Shown piece after piece: positions 43,766 to 51,852 of a DNA stretch of 64,000 nt. A program made the position numbers and the translations under genes. Position 1 is the stretch's first letter; each line of letters begins with the position of its first letter. The notes under the pieces were generated by a model. It was not told the DNA's origin. It did no database searches and saw only the letters and a list, made by a program, of their open reading frames with translations. The DNA comes from Sediminicola luteus (GTDB lineage: Bacteria; Bacteroidota; Bacteroidia; Flavobacteriales; Flavobacteriaceae), in contig NZ_NBWU01000009.1 in assembly GCF_002514735.1 (NCBI RefSeq), positions 1 to 64,000 of the forward strand, in the 5' to 3' direction.

Positions 43766-44109
43766 GAAAAGCAGTTTCCGTAGTAATTTTAGCCATTGTA
43801 TTGATTGGAATCGCCTATTTTTCCTTTATCTATTATGTGCCATATAGTGAAGGCGTACGTTCTGGTGAATTGGTTAAAATAAGCCACAAAGGGGTGTTGG
43901 TGAAAACCTGGGAAGGCGAAATTAGTCAAGGGGTATCGGAGGCACAGCGGTTTATGTTCTCTGTAGAAGATGGTAAGAAAGAAATCATCCAACAGCTGAA
44001 AGACTACCAAGGTAAGCAGGTAAAACTAAACTATACCGAACGCTATAAGACGTTTTTCTGGCTGGGCGATACCAAATACTTTATCACCAAAGTAAGCCTT
44101 GAAGAATAA
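43762..44109 (+). CDS. Small single-pass membrane protein
   Basis: This 115-residue protein has one N-terminal membrane helix (about 4-25, VSVVILAIVLIGIAYFSFIYY) and a short beta-rich domain with GVRSGELVKISHKGVLVKTWEGE and VKLNYTERYKTFFWLGDTKYFI (seen in parts). Relatives in flavobacterial genomes are sometimes labelled 6-phosphogluconate dehydrogenase, which this clearly is not. The gene overlaps rmuC by 4 bases and is likely co-translated with it. The role is unknown. Confidence 0.82.
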   Translation: MRKAVSVVILAIVLIGIAYFSFIYYVPYSEGVRSGELVKISHKGVLVKTWEGEISQGVSEAQRFMFSVEDGKKEIIQQLKDYQGKQVKLNYTERYKTFFWLGDTKYFITKVSLEE

Positions 44110-44144
44110 GCCGTTTATCTCTTTTACTGATTTTTGATTACATT

Positions 44145-44630
44145 ATGGGGATGAAAGGAAAGTGGACAGCTGAACAAATCGCTTTTTTAGAGGCGAATTA
44201 TACGTATATCGGAGATACTGAGCTTACTGTTCATTTTAATGCCAAATGGGGTGGTTTTACCAGAAAGGGTATTGAAAAGAAACGGAGGCTGTTAAAATTA
44301 AAGCGCAACAAAAAGCAATTACACCAAATCCGGATGCGTAACAGACAACGCGGGGTTTGGACCAACAACGGAAGTAATCGTTGGGAAAATACCGAGCAAT
44401 ACCCGATCGGACACCGGTATTTCTGCACTTCAAAAAAATATGTGTACATTAAAACCGAAAACGGCTACGAACCTTACCATAGGTATTTATGGGAAAAACA
44501 CCATGGCCCAATTCCCGATAACCATGTGGTTTGTTTTAAAGAAGGCGCAGATAAGGAATACTTTGGTGTAACCGATATTCAATTGGTTTCTCGAAAAGAG
44601 TTTATCAAAACCTCCACTGCCCTTCCCTAA
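44145..44630 (+). CDS. HNH endonuclease-like protein with N-terminal DNA-binding segment
   Basis: This 161-residue basic protein begins with a helix-turn-helix-like segment (WTAEQIAFLEANYTYIGDTELTVHF, about 7-31; first part WTAEQIAFLEANY) followed by a lysine/arginine-rich linker. The C-terminal half matches phage-type HNH nucleases: YHRYLWEKHHGPIPDNHVV (111-129, with H112 and H127) and a DIQLVSR tail where NLxLVSR is usual. The third metal residue of the motif is not obvious. It lies alone between the rmuC pair and carB, with base composition like its neighbours. Stand-alone HNH proteins of this type are often phage- or intron-derived. Confidence 0.8.
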   Translation: MGMKGKWTAEQIAFLEANYTYIGDTELTVHFNAKWGGFTRKGIEKKRRLLKLKRNKKQLHQIRMRNRQRGVWTNNGSNRWENTEQYPIGHRYFCTSKKYVYIKTENGYEPYHRYLWEKHHGPIPDNHVVCFKEGADKEYFGVTDIQLVSRKEFIKTSTALP

Positions 44631-44665
44631 ACCATTTACTCTAAACTTGTAATTAAAATGACCAT

Positions 44666-44694
44666 AAAAAAGCCCCCGTTTCCGGAGGCTTTAT
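44666..44694 (-). terminator. Terminator of carB
   Basis: On the minus strand the arms AGCCTCCG and CGGGGGCT (one mismatch) are followed by TTTTTTAT, 20 bases past the carB stop. Confidence 0.8.
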
Positions 44695-44714
44695 TTCTGA
44701 TTATATGAGCTGTA

Positions 44715-47567
44715 TTATTTGCTCAAGTACATTTTACGCTTGGAGTACAAATCGTAAAACTGGTCGTCTTTTAAACTATCGATAAACAAAATGCTCTCAC
44801 CTGTACTCTTCATTTCAGGGCCTAGGTTTTTGTTTACATTCGGGAATTTATCGAAGGAGAATACCGGTTGTTTAATGGCGTAACCCTCCAATTGCGGATT
44901 AAAATCAAAGTCCTTAACCTTCTTATCGCCCAACATTACCTTGGTAGCATAGTTCACATAAGGCTCTTTGTAGGCCTTAGCAATAAACGGTACCGTACGT
45001 GAGGCCCTCGGATTGGCTTCAATGATATAGACCGTATCGTCTTTAATAGCGAACTGTATGTTGATCAAACCTACCGTATTCAAGGCTTTGGCTATTTTCT
45101 TGGTATGATCCTTGATCTGCTGCATTACGAATTCACCCAAATTGAACGGAGGTAAAGTGGCGTTGGAATCACCAGAATGTATTCCACAAGGCTCAATATG
45201 CTCCATAATTCCGATAATGTATACATCTTCCCCATCGCAAATGGCATCGGCCTCGGCCTCAATGGCACCGTCTAGATAATGGTCTAAAAGCAATTTGTTG
45301 TTCGGAATCTTACGCAATAAATCTACCACATGTTCTTCCAATTCTTCTTTGTTGATCACGATTTTCATACCCTGACCTCCCAATACATACGATGGACGTA
45401 CCAAAAGTGGGAAATTCAACTCATCTGCCAGCTCAAGGGCTTCGTCAGTGGTTTCGGCCACACCGAACCTCGGATAAGGAATGTTGTTTTCTTGAAGCAG
45501 GGTTGAGAAACTTCCACGGTCTTCGGCCAAATCCAAAGATTCGAAACTGGTTCCCAATATCTTAATACCGTATTTACTCAATTTTTCAGCCAGTTTCAAT
45601 GCGGTTTGTCCGCCCAACTGTACGATCACCCCTTCCGGCTTTTCGTGTTGAATGATGTCGTAGATATGCTCCCAGAAAACCGGTTCGAAATACAGCTTAT
45701 CGGCCGTATCGAAATCGGTGGAAACCGTTTCTGGGTTACAGTTGATCATAATCGTTTCGTATCCGCATTCGGCTGCGGCCAAAACACCGTGTACACAACA
45801 ATAATCGAATTCGATACCTTGACCTATTCGGTTAGGTCCCGATCCCAATACCACAATTTTCTTTCTGTCGGTTACCTCACTGTCGTTGGCCACATAACGA
45901 TTCCCGTCCTTATCCTCGACTTCCGATTCAAAGGTTGAGTAATAATAAGGGGTAACTGCTTTAAATTCTGCCGCACAGGTATCTACCAGTTTGTAAACCC
46001 GTTTAACACCTAAGCGGTTTCGTTTTTCATAAACCTCACTTTCATAGCATTTTATCATATGGGCGATCTGTCGATCGGCGAAACCTTTTTGCTTGGCCTC
46101 CAACAATAGGTCTTTGGTTAAAGTCTCAACGCTGTGTTTTGAGATTTCCATTTCTAGATGGTGCAACTCTTCGTATTGCTTTAAGAACCACATATCAATT
46201 TTGGTTATCTCATGGATCTTACGAAGTGAAATACCCAACTGAATGGCATCATATATGGCAAAAACCCGATCCCAACTGGCGTGTTTTAGTTTAGAAATGA
46301 TCTTGTCGTAATCTTTATAGCCTTTGCCGTCGGCCCCAAGCCCATTTCGTTTAATCTCCAATGACTGGGTGGCTTTGTGCAAGGCCTCTTGAAACGAACG
46401 GCCTATACCCATAACCTCACCCACGGCCTTCATTTGTAGGCCTAAGGTACGGTCGGAGCCCTCGAATTTGTCAAAGTTCCAACGCGGGATCTTTACGATA
46501 ACATAATCAATGGTAGGTTCGAACAAGGCAGAGGTCGATTTGGTAATCTGGTTATCCAGTTCGTCCAAGGTATAGCCAATGGCCAACTTGGCGGCCACTT
46601 TGGCAATAGGGTATCCGGTGGCTTTTGAGGCCAAAGCCGAAGAACGCGATACCCTTGGGTTGATCTCAATGGCAATGATTTCTTCCTTTTCATCAGGACT
46701 TACTGCGAACTGAACGTTACATCCGCCAGCAAAATCCCCAATACTACGCATCATTTTAATGGCCATGTTACGCATCTTTTGGAAGGTAACATCCGATAAG
46801 GTCATTGCCGGTGCCACAGTAATGGAATCTCCGGTATGAATACCCATGGGATCCATATTTTCAATGGTACAGATAATAACTACGTTATCGTTCTGATCGC
46901 GCAACAATTCCAATTCGTATTCCTTCCATCCCATTAAGGCCTTATCGATCATTACCTCATGAATGGGCGAAACCTCTAGCCCCCTACTCAAAAGGCCGTC
47001 GAAATCTTCGGGTTCGTATACAATGGAGGCACCTGCACCTCCTAAGGTATAGGAGGCACGGATTACCAAAGGAAAACCGAAATTCTGGGCAATCTCCTTA
47101 CCTTTTAAAAAGGAGGTAGCGGTTGCCTGGGGGGCCATCCCTACCCCGATCTTTTCCATGAGGTTGCGGAACTGCTCACGGTCTTCTGTAATATTGATGG
47201 CGTCGATATCCACCCCGATTAACTCCACATTAAAATCTTCCCAAATACCTTTATCGGCTGCCTCAATACATAGGTTCAGAGCCGTTTGGCCTCCCATAGT
47301 GGGCAATACCGCATCGATATTAGGGTGTTTCCCTAATATCTCGATTATCGATTTGGTGGTCAATGGTAACAAATACACATGATCGGCCATAGTGGGGTCG
47401 GTCATGATCGTAGCTGGGTTGCTATTGATCAATACGGTTTCAATTCCATCTTCACGTAACGAGCGAAGGGCTTGGGAACCTGAATAATCGAACTCACAGG
47501 CCTGGCCTATAACTATGGGGCCCGACCCAATCAATAAAACGCAATTAATGTCTTTTCTTTTTGGCAT
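44715..47567 (-). CDS. carB: Carbamoyl-phosphate synthase large subunit, short form
   Basis: This 950-residue protein has two ATP-grasp halves: the first with LLIGSGPIVIGQACEFDYSG, NSNPATIMTDP and IEINPRVSRSSALASKATGYP (in parts), the second with VVLGSGPNRIGQGIEFDYCC, NCNPETVSTDFD and YIIEANPRASRTVPF. E. coli CarB is 1073 residues; here the chain ends shortly after the second ATP-grasp domain, at SKRKMYLSK, so the C-terminal methylglyoxal-synthase-like domain that senses UMP and ornithine is missing. I recall the same length in other flavobacteria. No carA is adjacent. Confidence 0.96.
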   Translation of the reverse strand: MPKRKDINCVLLIGSGPIVIGQACEFDYSGSQALRSLREDGIETVLINSNPATIMTDPTMADHVYLLPLTTKSIIEILGKHPNIDAVLPTMGGQTALNLCIEAADKGIWEDFNVELIGVDIDAINITEDREQFRNLMEKIGVGMAPQATATSFLKGKEIAQNFGFPLVIRASYTLGGAGASIVYEPEDFDGLLSRGLEVSPIHEVMIDKALMGWKEYELELLRDQNDNVVIICTIENMDPMGIHTGDSITVAPAMTLSDVTFQKMRNMAIKMMRSIGDFAGGCNVQFAVSPDEKEEIIAIEINPRVSRSSALASKATGYPIAKVAAKLAIGYTLDELDNQITKSTSALFEPTIDYVIVKIPRWNFDKFEGSDRTLGLQMKAVGEVMGIGRSFQEALHKATQSLEIKRNGLGADGKGYKDYDKIISKLKHASWDRVFAIYDAIQLGISLRKIHEITKIDMWFLKQYEELHHLEMEISKHSVETLTKDLLLEAKQKGFADRQIAHMIKCYESEVYEKRNRLGVKRVYKLVDTCAAEFKAVTPYYYSTFESEVEDKDGNRYVANDSEVTDRKKIVVLGSGPNRIGQGIEFDYCCVHGVLAAAECGYETIMINCNPETVSTDFDTADKLYFEPVFWEHIYDIIQHEKPEGVIVQLGGQTALKLAEKLSKYGIKILGTSFESLDLAEDRGSFSTLLQENNIPYPRFGVAETTDEALELADELNFPLLVRPSYVLGGQGMKIVINKEELEEHVVDLLRKIPNNKLLLDHYLDGAIEAEADAICDGEDVYIIGIMEHIEPCGIHSGDSNATLPPFNLGEFVMQQIKDHTKKIAKALNTVGLINIQFAIKDDTVYIIEANPRASRTVPFIAKAYKEPYVNYATKVMLGDKKVKDFDFNPQLEGYAIKQPVFSFDKFPNVNKNLGPEMKSTGESILFIDSLKDDQFYDLYSKRKMYLSK

Positions 47568-47600
47568 ATTATGAGTAGTAATCTAGTTGACGTTAGGATA

Positions 47601-47634
47601 AAAAAAAGGTGTTACCTGTAAAAAGTAACACCTC
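47601..47634 (-). terminator. Terminator of rpmH
   Basis: On the minus strand arms GGTGTTAC/GTAACACC are followed by TTTTTTT, between the rpmH stop and the carB start. Confidence 0.85.
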
Positions 47635-47658
47635 CATTATGCTGTTCTGGTAATATCA

Positions 47659-47817
47659 TTATTTCTTATGACGTAGTTCTGAAGATACGCTAAGTTTCTT
47701 TCTTCCCTTGGCACGTCTACGGGCAAGGACTTTTCTCCCATTGGCAGAAGCCATACGCTCTCTAAAACCGTGCTTGTTCTTTCTTTTTCTTTTTGATGGT
47801 TGAAATGTCCTTTTCAT
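47659..47817 (-). CDS. rpmH: 50S ribosomal protein L34
   Basis: Reading the minus strand from the ATG at 47817 gives 52 residues beginning [20 protein letters not shown] and continuing with [21 protein letters not shown]. This is the invariant L34 sequence with a short C-terminal extension ([11 protein letters not shown]) as in Bacteroidota. It has its own promoter and terminator. rnpA, which follows rpmH in many bacteria, is not nearby; carB lies downstream instead. Confidence 0.97.
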   Translation of the reverse strand: MKRTFQPSKRKRKNKHGFRERMASANGRKVLARRRAKGRKKLSVSSELRHKK

Positions 47818-47889
47818 TACAAATGTATTTTCTAGGGGTCAAATAATGTCTTGTAAACATGCTTAACCCTGCCTGGGAAAAGCTGGGCG

Positions 47890-47920
47890 CAAATATACGA
47901 AGGTTTTTTGCTTTGACAAA
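47890..47920 (-). promoter_or_regulatory. Promoter of rpmH
   Basis: On the minus strand TTTG (47917-47920), a 19-base spacer and TATATTTG (47890-47897) match the consensus exactly. The leader to the ATG at 47817 is about 65 bases. Confidence 0.75.
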
Positions 47921-47955
47921 TGTATAGATAAAAAATATTTCAGTCGGTTTTTTAT

Positions 47956-47963
47956 TACTTTTG
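47956..47963 (+). promoter_or_regulatory. -7 element of the DUF6263-like gene
   Basis: TACTTTTG lies 24 bases before the ATG at 47988 and overlaps the in-frame TTG at 47961, which argues against that earlier start. Confidence 0.5.
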
Positions 47964-47987
47964 CACTTACAAATTTTTCGAGGCCTT

Positions 47988-48872
47988 ATGCTTGGATGGC
48001 GCTTTATATTATGCTGCTTTTGGCTACTCTCCCTTCAATACATGTCCGGGCAAGATTCATTGGGCTATTCCCCAGAAAACGGACAAGTTTTTTTAATTGA
48101 ACAAAGTGTCGTACAAAGTTTTGACCAACAAATTGGTGAGACCCAAAACCATATAGATACCGAAACTGGCGGTTTAATGGAGTTTAAAGTGATTATGGTC
48201 ACAGATAGCTTACTTAGCTTTCAGACCACCTTCAAGCAATTATACCTAAAAATCGCCATTGGTGAACAAACTCTTCTTGATATAGATACGATGAGTTTCG
48301 GTGAGAGTGACCCCCAACTAGAAATGTTCCGTTGCGTACTCGATAAACCCATTCAGGTAGAAATGGCCACGAATGGTAAAATTGTAAAGGTTAGCAACGA
48401 ACATGATTTTATTTCGGAAATGATCGCTGTTTCCGGTCTTACCGATAATGAGGTAAAAAGTAAATTAAGTGAAAGTTTGGGTGAAAAGTTCGGAGCGGAG
48501 GCCTTGGCCCGAAGTTTTGAACAGTTCACTTTTATATATCCCGACCGTGCCGTTGCCATTGGCGACCAATGGGAAACACATATAACAGGTAAAGCCAATA
48601 TCGAGAACCAGTGGGTATATACCGCCAAGGATGGTGAAAATATTAGCATACAGGGTGAAGGTGTGGCACATATGGACTTAACGGAAGGAACGGGAAAGGT
48701 GGAATTGGACGGCACCCAAACGGTACATGTTAAATGTTGCCCTAAGTCTGGCTTTATTAAAAACATGACCATAGAAGGCGATTTTGAAGGCCATTCAAGC
48801 ATACCTGAACTAGGGGAAGAAGAATTCCCAACTGCCATGCACCAAACTATAGTTTATAAATTAATCCAATAA
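47988..48872 (+). CDS. Exported protein, DUF6263-like
   Basis: From the ATG at 47988 the protein has 294 residues and a signal peptide (about 1-23, LGWRFILCCFWLLSLQY). The mature part is all beta in appearance, with NGQVFLIEQSVVQSFDQQIGE, LLSFQTTFKQLYLKI, a YPDRAVAIGDQWETH segment (about 185-200) and repeated strands to the end. This pattern resembles DUF6263, exported proteins of unknown function in Bacteroidota; my confidence in that label is moderate. The next gene starts 3 bases later and is probably in the same transcript. Confidence 0.72.
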   Translation: MLGWRFILCCFWLLSLQYMSGQDSLGYSPENGQVFLIEQSVVQSFDQQIGETQNHIDTETGGLMEFKVIMVTDSLLSFQTTFKQLYLKIAIGEQTLLDIDTMSFGESDPQLEMFRCVLDKPIQVEMATNGKIVKVSNEHDFISEMIAVSGLTDNEVKSKLSESLGEKFGAEALARSFEQFTFIYPDRAVAIGDQWETHITGKANIENQWVYTAKDGENISIQGEGVAHMDLTEGTGKVELDGTQTVHVKCCPKSGFIKNMTIEGDFEGHSSIPELGEEEFPTAMHQTIVYKLIQ

Positions 48873-48875
48873 ATA

Positions 48876-49391
48876 ATGTTCAACAAAAACCTTAAACTTA
48901 TCATTGCCGCCCTTATCGTGGGCTTTGCCATTTATCAATTTATCGAGGGCTACGTTGGCAATGGTATTTTCTTGATTTTACTGGCTGCCATATTCGTTTT
49001 CCTTTACTTTAGGAATGAGATCATTTTGTTGGCCTTTCTAAAAATGAGAAAACAAGATTTGGAAGGTACCGAACGCATATTGAGTAAAATCAAAGACCCG
49101 GAAGCCGCTTTGACCACGAAGCAGCAGGGATACTATAACTACCTGCACGGTATCATACATTCCCAAACCAATTTGACCAAGGCTGAAAAATTCTTTAAGA
49201 AAGCCTTGAAACTAGGATTGACCATGGACTACGATAAAGCCATGGCCAAATTAAGTCTTGCGGGCATAGCCATGCAAAAACGACGTAAACGTGAGGCTAC
49301 CATGCTTTTGAACGAGGCCAAAAAACTCGACAAACAAAAAATGCTGAAAGAGCAGATAAAAATGATGCAACAACAAATGAAACGCATCTAA
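48876..49391 (+). CDS. Membrane protein with a short helical-repeat domain
   Basis: This 171-residue protein has two N-terminal membrane helices (about 7-24 and 28-45) and a cytosolic basic helical region with TPR-like pairs: QGYYNYLHGIIHSQTNLTKAEKFFKKALKLG and KAMAKLSLAGIAMQKRRKREATMLLNEAKKL (in parts AEKFFKKALKLG and AKLSLAGIAMQK). The end is rich in K, Q and M. I do not recognise a named family. It follows the DUF6263-like gene by 3 bases and is closed by a terminator. Confidence 0.75.
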   Translation: MFNKNLKLIIAALIVGFAIYQFIEGYVGNGIFLILLAAIFVFLYFRNEIILLAFLKMRKQDLEGTERILSKIKDPEAALTTKQQGYYNYLHGIIHSQTNLTKAEKFFKKALKLGLTMDYDKAMAKLSLAGIAMQKRRKREATMLLNEAKKLDKQKMLKEQIKMMQQQMKRI

Positions 49392-49410
49392 GTTTATTCA
49401 GTGTACAAAT

Positions 49411-49441
49411 AAAAAACGGAGCCTTTTGGGCTCCGTTTTTG
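49411..49441. terminator. Bidirectional terminator
   Basis: Stem AAACGGAGCC/GGCTCCGTTT with a 4-base loop, A-rich before and T-rich after, lies between the convergent membrane-protein and transglycosylase genes. Confidence 0.85.
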
Positions 49442-49469
49442 TTATATTATGTTCTTTGTTCTTATTGGG

Positions 49470-50402
49470 TTATTCGCCATAATACCCTTTCATCGGAATC
49501 TCTAGGGTATACTTCTTACGCGAATTGTTATTTAAATGCGGTTCGCGTAACCAGGGGTTGTGCACCTTTAGTATTTTATAATTGATACCGTATTCCTGAG
49601 CAAAGTCGGCAAAATTGCTTACCGGTTTGTCTATCTCAACTTGAAAAGTAGGTACGGGCGTATACAGGTCTTCCTCCTCTATCTCGAACCCAAAGGTAGC
49701 GGGATTCGATAAAATCTCTTTAATGGCCAGAATACGGAATACATAGCGGCCAGTCTCCTGTCCTAACAACAAATCGTAATAATCGTCTACCTTCTGTTGG
49801 TTCAAATATTTATTTATGCCTCCGGGCCCGGCGTTATATGAAGCGGCGGCCAAGGTCCAGTTCCCAAAACGTTCTTTCGCTTTTAACAGGTATTTACAGG
49901 CAACTTCGGTAGATTTTGCCAAATGGTAACGCTCGTCAACATTTTTATTGATTTCTAAACCATATTCGCGACCGGTGGTGCTCATAATCTGCCAAAAACC
50001 AGTAGCCCGGGCTGGGGATACCACATTCTGCAAACCACTTTCGGCTACTGCCAAATATTTAAAATCATCTGGAATCCCATGCTTTTCCAAGATAGGTTCA
50101 ATAACTGGGAAATACTTATGAGCCCTTTTCATTAGTAGAAGCGCATTGGACTGCCAATAGGTATTCACCAAAAACTCACGATCGACACGTTCTTTTACTT
50201 CCGGGTCATCGGTGGGGACGGCCTCACCGGCGAAATCTAGATCTTCCGGAATATCTACCGCTGCTATACGATACATATTTGCTGGTTTTTCTTTTTCTAC
50301 CGGATCTGTAGTTTGAACCTCTTTTTCATTCACGGCATAAATCAGGGTGCTGATCACAAAGCAAACACCCAACAACATCAATAGGTTTTTTAAGAACTTC
50401 AT
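49470..50402 (-). CDS. Membrane-anchored lytic transglycosylase
   Basis: This 310-residue protein has an N-terminal membrane anchor (about 5-22) and a family 1/MltD-like SLT domain: LAVAESGLQNV with the catalytic glutamate (about 118-128), ATGFWQIMSTTGREYGL, and AAASYNAGPGGINKYL (about 195-210). It cleaves the glycan strands of peptidoglycan. LysM repeats that follow the SLT domain in many MltD proteins are absent; the chain ends with a short basic region. It lies alone, with 250 bases of uninterpreted sequence upstream. Confidence 0.92.
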   Translation of the reverse strand: MKFLKNLLMLLGVCFVISTLIYAVNEKEVQTTDPVEKEKPANMYRIAAVDIPEDLDFAGEAVPTDDPEVKERVDREFLVNTYWQSNALLLMKRAHKYFPVIEPILEKHGIPDDFKYLAVAESGLQNVVSPARATGFWQIMSTTGREYGLEINKNVDERYHLAKSTEVACKYLLKAKERFGNWTLAAASYNAGPGGINKYLNQQKVDDYYDLLLGQETGRYVFRILAIKEILSNPATFGFEIEEEDLYTPVPTFQVEIDKPVSNFADFAQEYGINYKILKVHNPWLREPHLNNNSRKKYTLEIPMKGYYGE

Positions 50403-50651
50403 CTTTTAAAAATTACATTATCCTAGGATGCCCAACTAATACAGCATCGACAGACATGGGGTTAATTACAATACCGCTCTAAGCGGGTTTATATTTTCGA
50501 TTATTTTGGTCAGCTAAATATATTCAACTTAAACAAACTGACCATTTTTAATCAGAAAAACTTGTTTTAATAGTCGTTTTTCAGCGTTTCAACTTAAAAA
50601 TTAGGTCGATTTAAAGGATTTTCGATGAAATGCACTCCCAGAAGGCCGCCG

Positions 50652-51338
50652 TTAGACTATATCTTTACAACTGTTTTCCCCTTCAATAATTGTAGGTAAG
50701 TTGTCATTTAGCCATTTAAAGCGGTGAACCACCAAAGTATGTGTGGCATTGGGTACGACATAGGCATTTGAAATATGCGACAAAGGGAAAACCGTGTCTT
50801 TATCTCCATGGATGTGCACGATTCCATCCGGGGCCTCTTTTTGCTGCCAATTTACGATTTGGTCTATGGCCCAGTCCAAATAATATTTATCTCGGACCGA
50901 AAGATATTTTTTGTACAAATCCATCCGCTTGCCCACGGTATCACCAAAGGCATATTTTGCCAACAACTCTACATTCTGAACCAATCCGGTCGGTAACAAT
51001 TTGTGGGCCTTGGTATATTTGGCAAACACCATTTTTTTGGGCAATTCGGACTGGCTTTTTACACTCGAAATAATAATGAGTTTGCGTACCGGAATCAGTT
51101 TCGCCATTTCCTGCACCAAAATACCTCCAAATGAAACTCCTATAAGAATAGGATTTTCATGTTTAATATGGTTATTCATACGCCCTGCGTAATGCGCTAA
51201 TGTCTCGTTTTTTTTGGGCAAAATCCATTCGAGATAATGCACTTCATATAGGGCCGATGGTAATTTTAAATGTTCAAAAATGCTAGGGTTGGCTGCCATT
51301 CCTGGCATACAATAGACTTGTATTTTACTGTGGGTCAT
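50652..51338 (-). CDS. Alpha/beta hydrolase
   Basis: This 228-residue cytosolic protein shows the fold: a first strand VYCMPGMAANPSIFEHL, the nucleophile elbow GVSFGG (about 67-72), a late acid in HGDKDTVFPLSHI (about 180) and the histidine in NATHTLVV (about 204). The cap region is small. The substrate is unknown; lipases, thioesterases and small esterases share this outline. No close operon partner is seen. Confidence 0.87.
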   Translation of the reverse strand: MTHSKIQVYCMPGMAANPSIFEHLKLPSALYEVHYLEWILPKKNETLAHYAGRMNNHIKHENPILIGVSFGGILVQEMAKLIPVRKLIIISSVKSQSELPKKMVFAKYTKAHKLLPTGLVQNVELLAKYAFGDTVGKRMDLYKKYLSVRDKYYLDWAIDQIVNWQQKEAPDGIVHIHGDKDTVFPLSHISNAYVVPNATHTLVVHRFKWLNDNLPTIIEGENSCKDIV

Positions 51339-51392
51339 GTTAAAACAAGGCTTTCGGGTCGGGAAAGTTCGTTATTTCTCTATTAAAATCGT

Positions 51393-51400
51393 TACCTTTG
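51393..51400 (+). promoter_or_regulatory. -7 element of the GNAT gene
   Basis: TACCTTTG fits TANNTTTG. The start at 51494 lies about 90 bases downstream, so the leader is long and holds the hairpin listed below. Confidence 0.5.
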
Positions 51401-51429
51401 TGTTAAATAAACACTAAGCTATTAAAATC

Positions 51430-51455
51430 GCACCTAAATATAGGGTGCTTTTAAA
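51430..51455 (+). promoter_or_regulatory. Terminator-like hairpin in the GNAT leader
   Basis: GCACC (51430-51434) and GGGTGC (51443-51448) pair around TAAATATA and are followed by TTTTAAATT. No gene reads into this spot, so it would act as an attenuator inside the leader, if at all. Confidence 0.35.
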
Positions 51456-51493
51456 TTGTCGAGAACCAATTTAACTAATTTTAATAAGGCTAT

Positions 51494-51787
51494 ATGAATG
51501 AAGTTATGATTAAAGACAATAGCTTTCTACGGCAGTATGAAGCTAGGGTCGATGGACACTTGGCCAAAATCGAGTACTCCTCGCAAGAACGTAAGGTTTT
51601 CTTGACCAAATTGGTCATCCCTGAGGAAATCGAACTAGAAGGTTTTAAAGAAGCCTTCATCAAAGAGGTTTTACACGAGATCCAAGAAAAGAATCTCAGG
51701 GTCGTTCCCACAAGCCCACAAATTGCTGGTTTTCTAAGAAAGAACAGGCAATACAAAGAGATGCTACCGGTAGGAATCCGGATTTAA
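51494..51787 (+). CDS. Small GNAT-family acetyltransferase (YjdJ-type)
   Basis: This 97-residue protein is of the small GNAT subgroup (Gcn5-related, about 90 residues). Visible are a GHLAKIEYSSQERKVFLTKLVIPEEIELEG beta region (in part KIEYSSQERKVFLTKLVIP) and KEVLHEIQEKNLRVVPTSPQIAGFLRKN (in part LRVVPTSPQIAGFLRKN), the latter matching the CxP.C.f... helix end of the family without cysteines. It likely acetylates a protein or small molecule from acetyl-CoA; the substrate is unknown. A terminator follows directly. Confidence 0.87.
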   Translation: MNEVMIKDNSFLRQYEARVDGHLAKIEYSSQERKVFLTKLVIPEEIELEGFKEAFIKEVLHEIQEKNLRVVPTSPQIAGFLRKNRQYKEMLPVGIRI

Positions 51788-51803
51788 GCTTCACGAAAAA
51801 ATT

Positions 51804-51836
51804 AAAAAAACACCTCTCTGCCGGGAGGTTTTTTTA
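51804..51836 (+). terminator. Terminator of the GNAT gene
   Basis: Short arms ACCTC/GAGGT followed by a run of seven T, preceded by an A run, so it may also serve mtaB on the other strand. Confidence 0.7.
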
Positions 51837-51852
51837 TGCCCAAAAATTTGGA

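Noticed and set aside
43762-44109. 6-phosphogluconate dehydrogenase label seen on relatives
   Set aside because: The protein is 115 residues with one membrane helix and has no dinucleotide-binding or catalytic motif of that enzyme.
44715-47567. Truncated or broken carB
   Set aside because: The frame ends cleanly after two complete ATP-grasp halves, is followed by a proper terminator, and the length agrees with what I recall from other flavobacteria.
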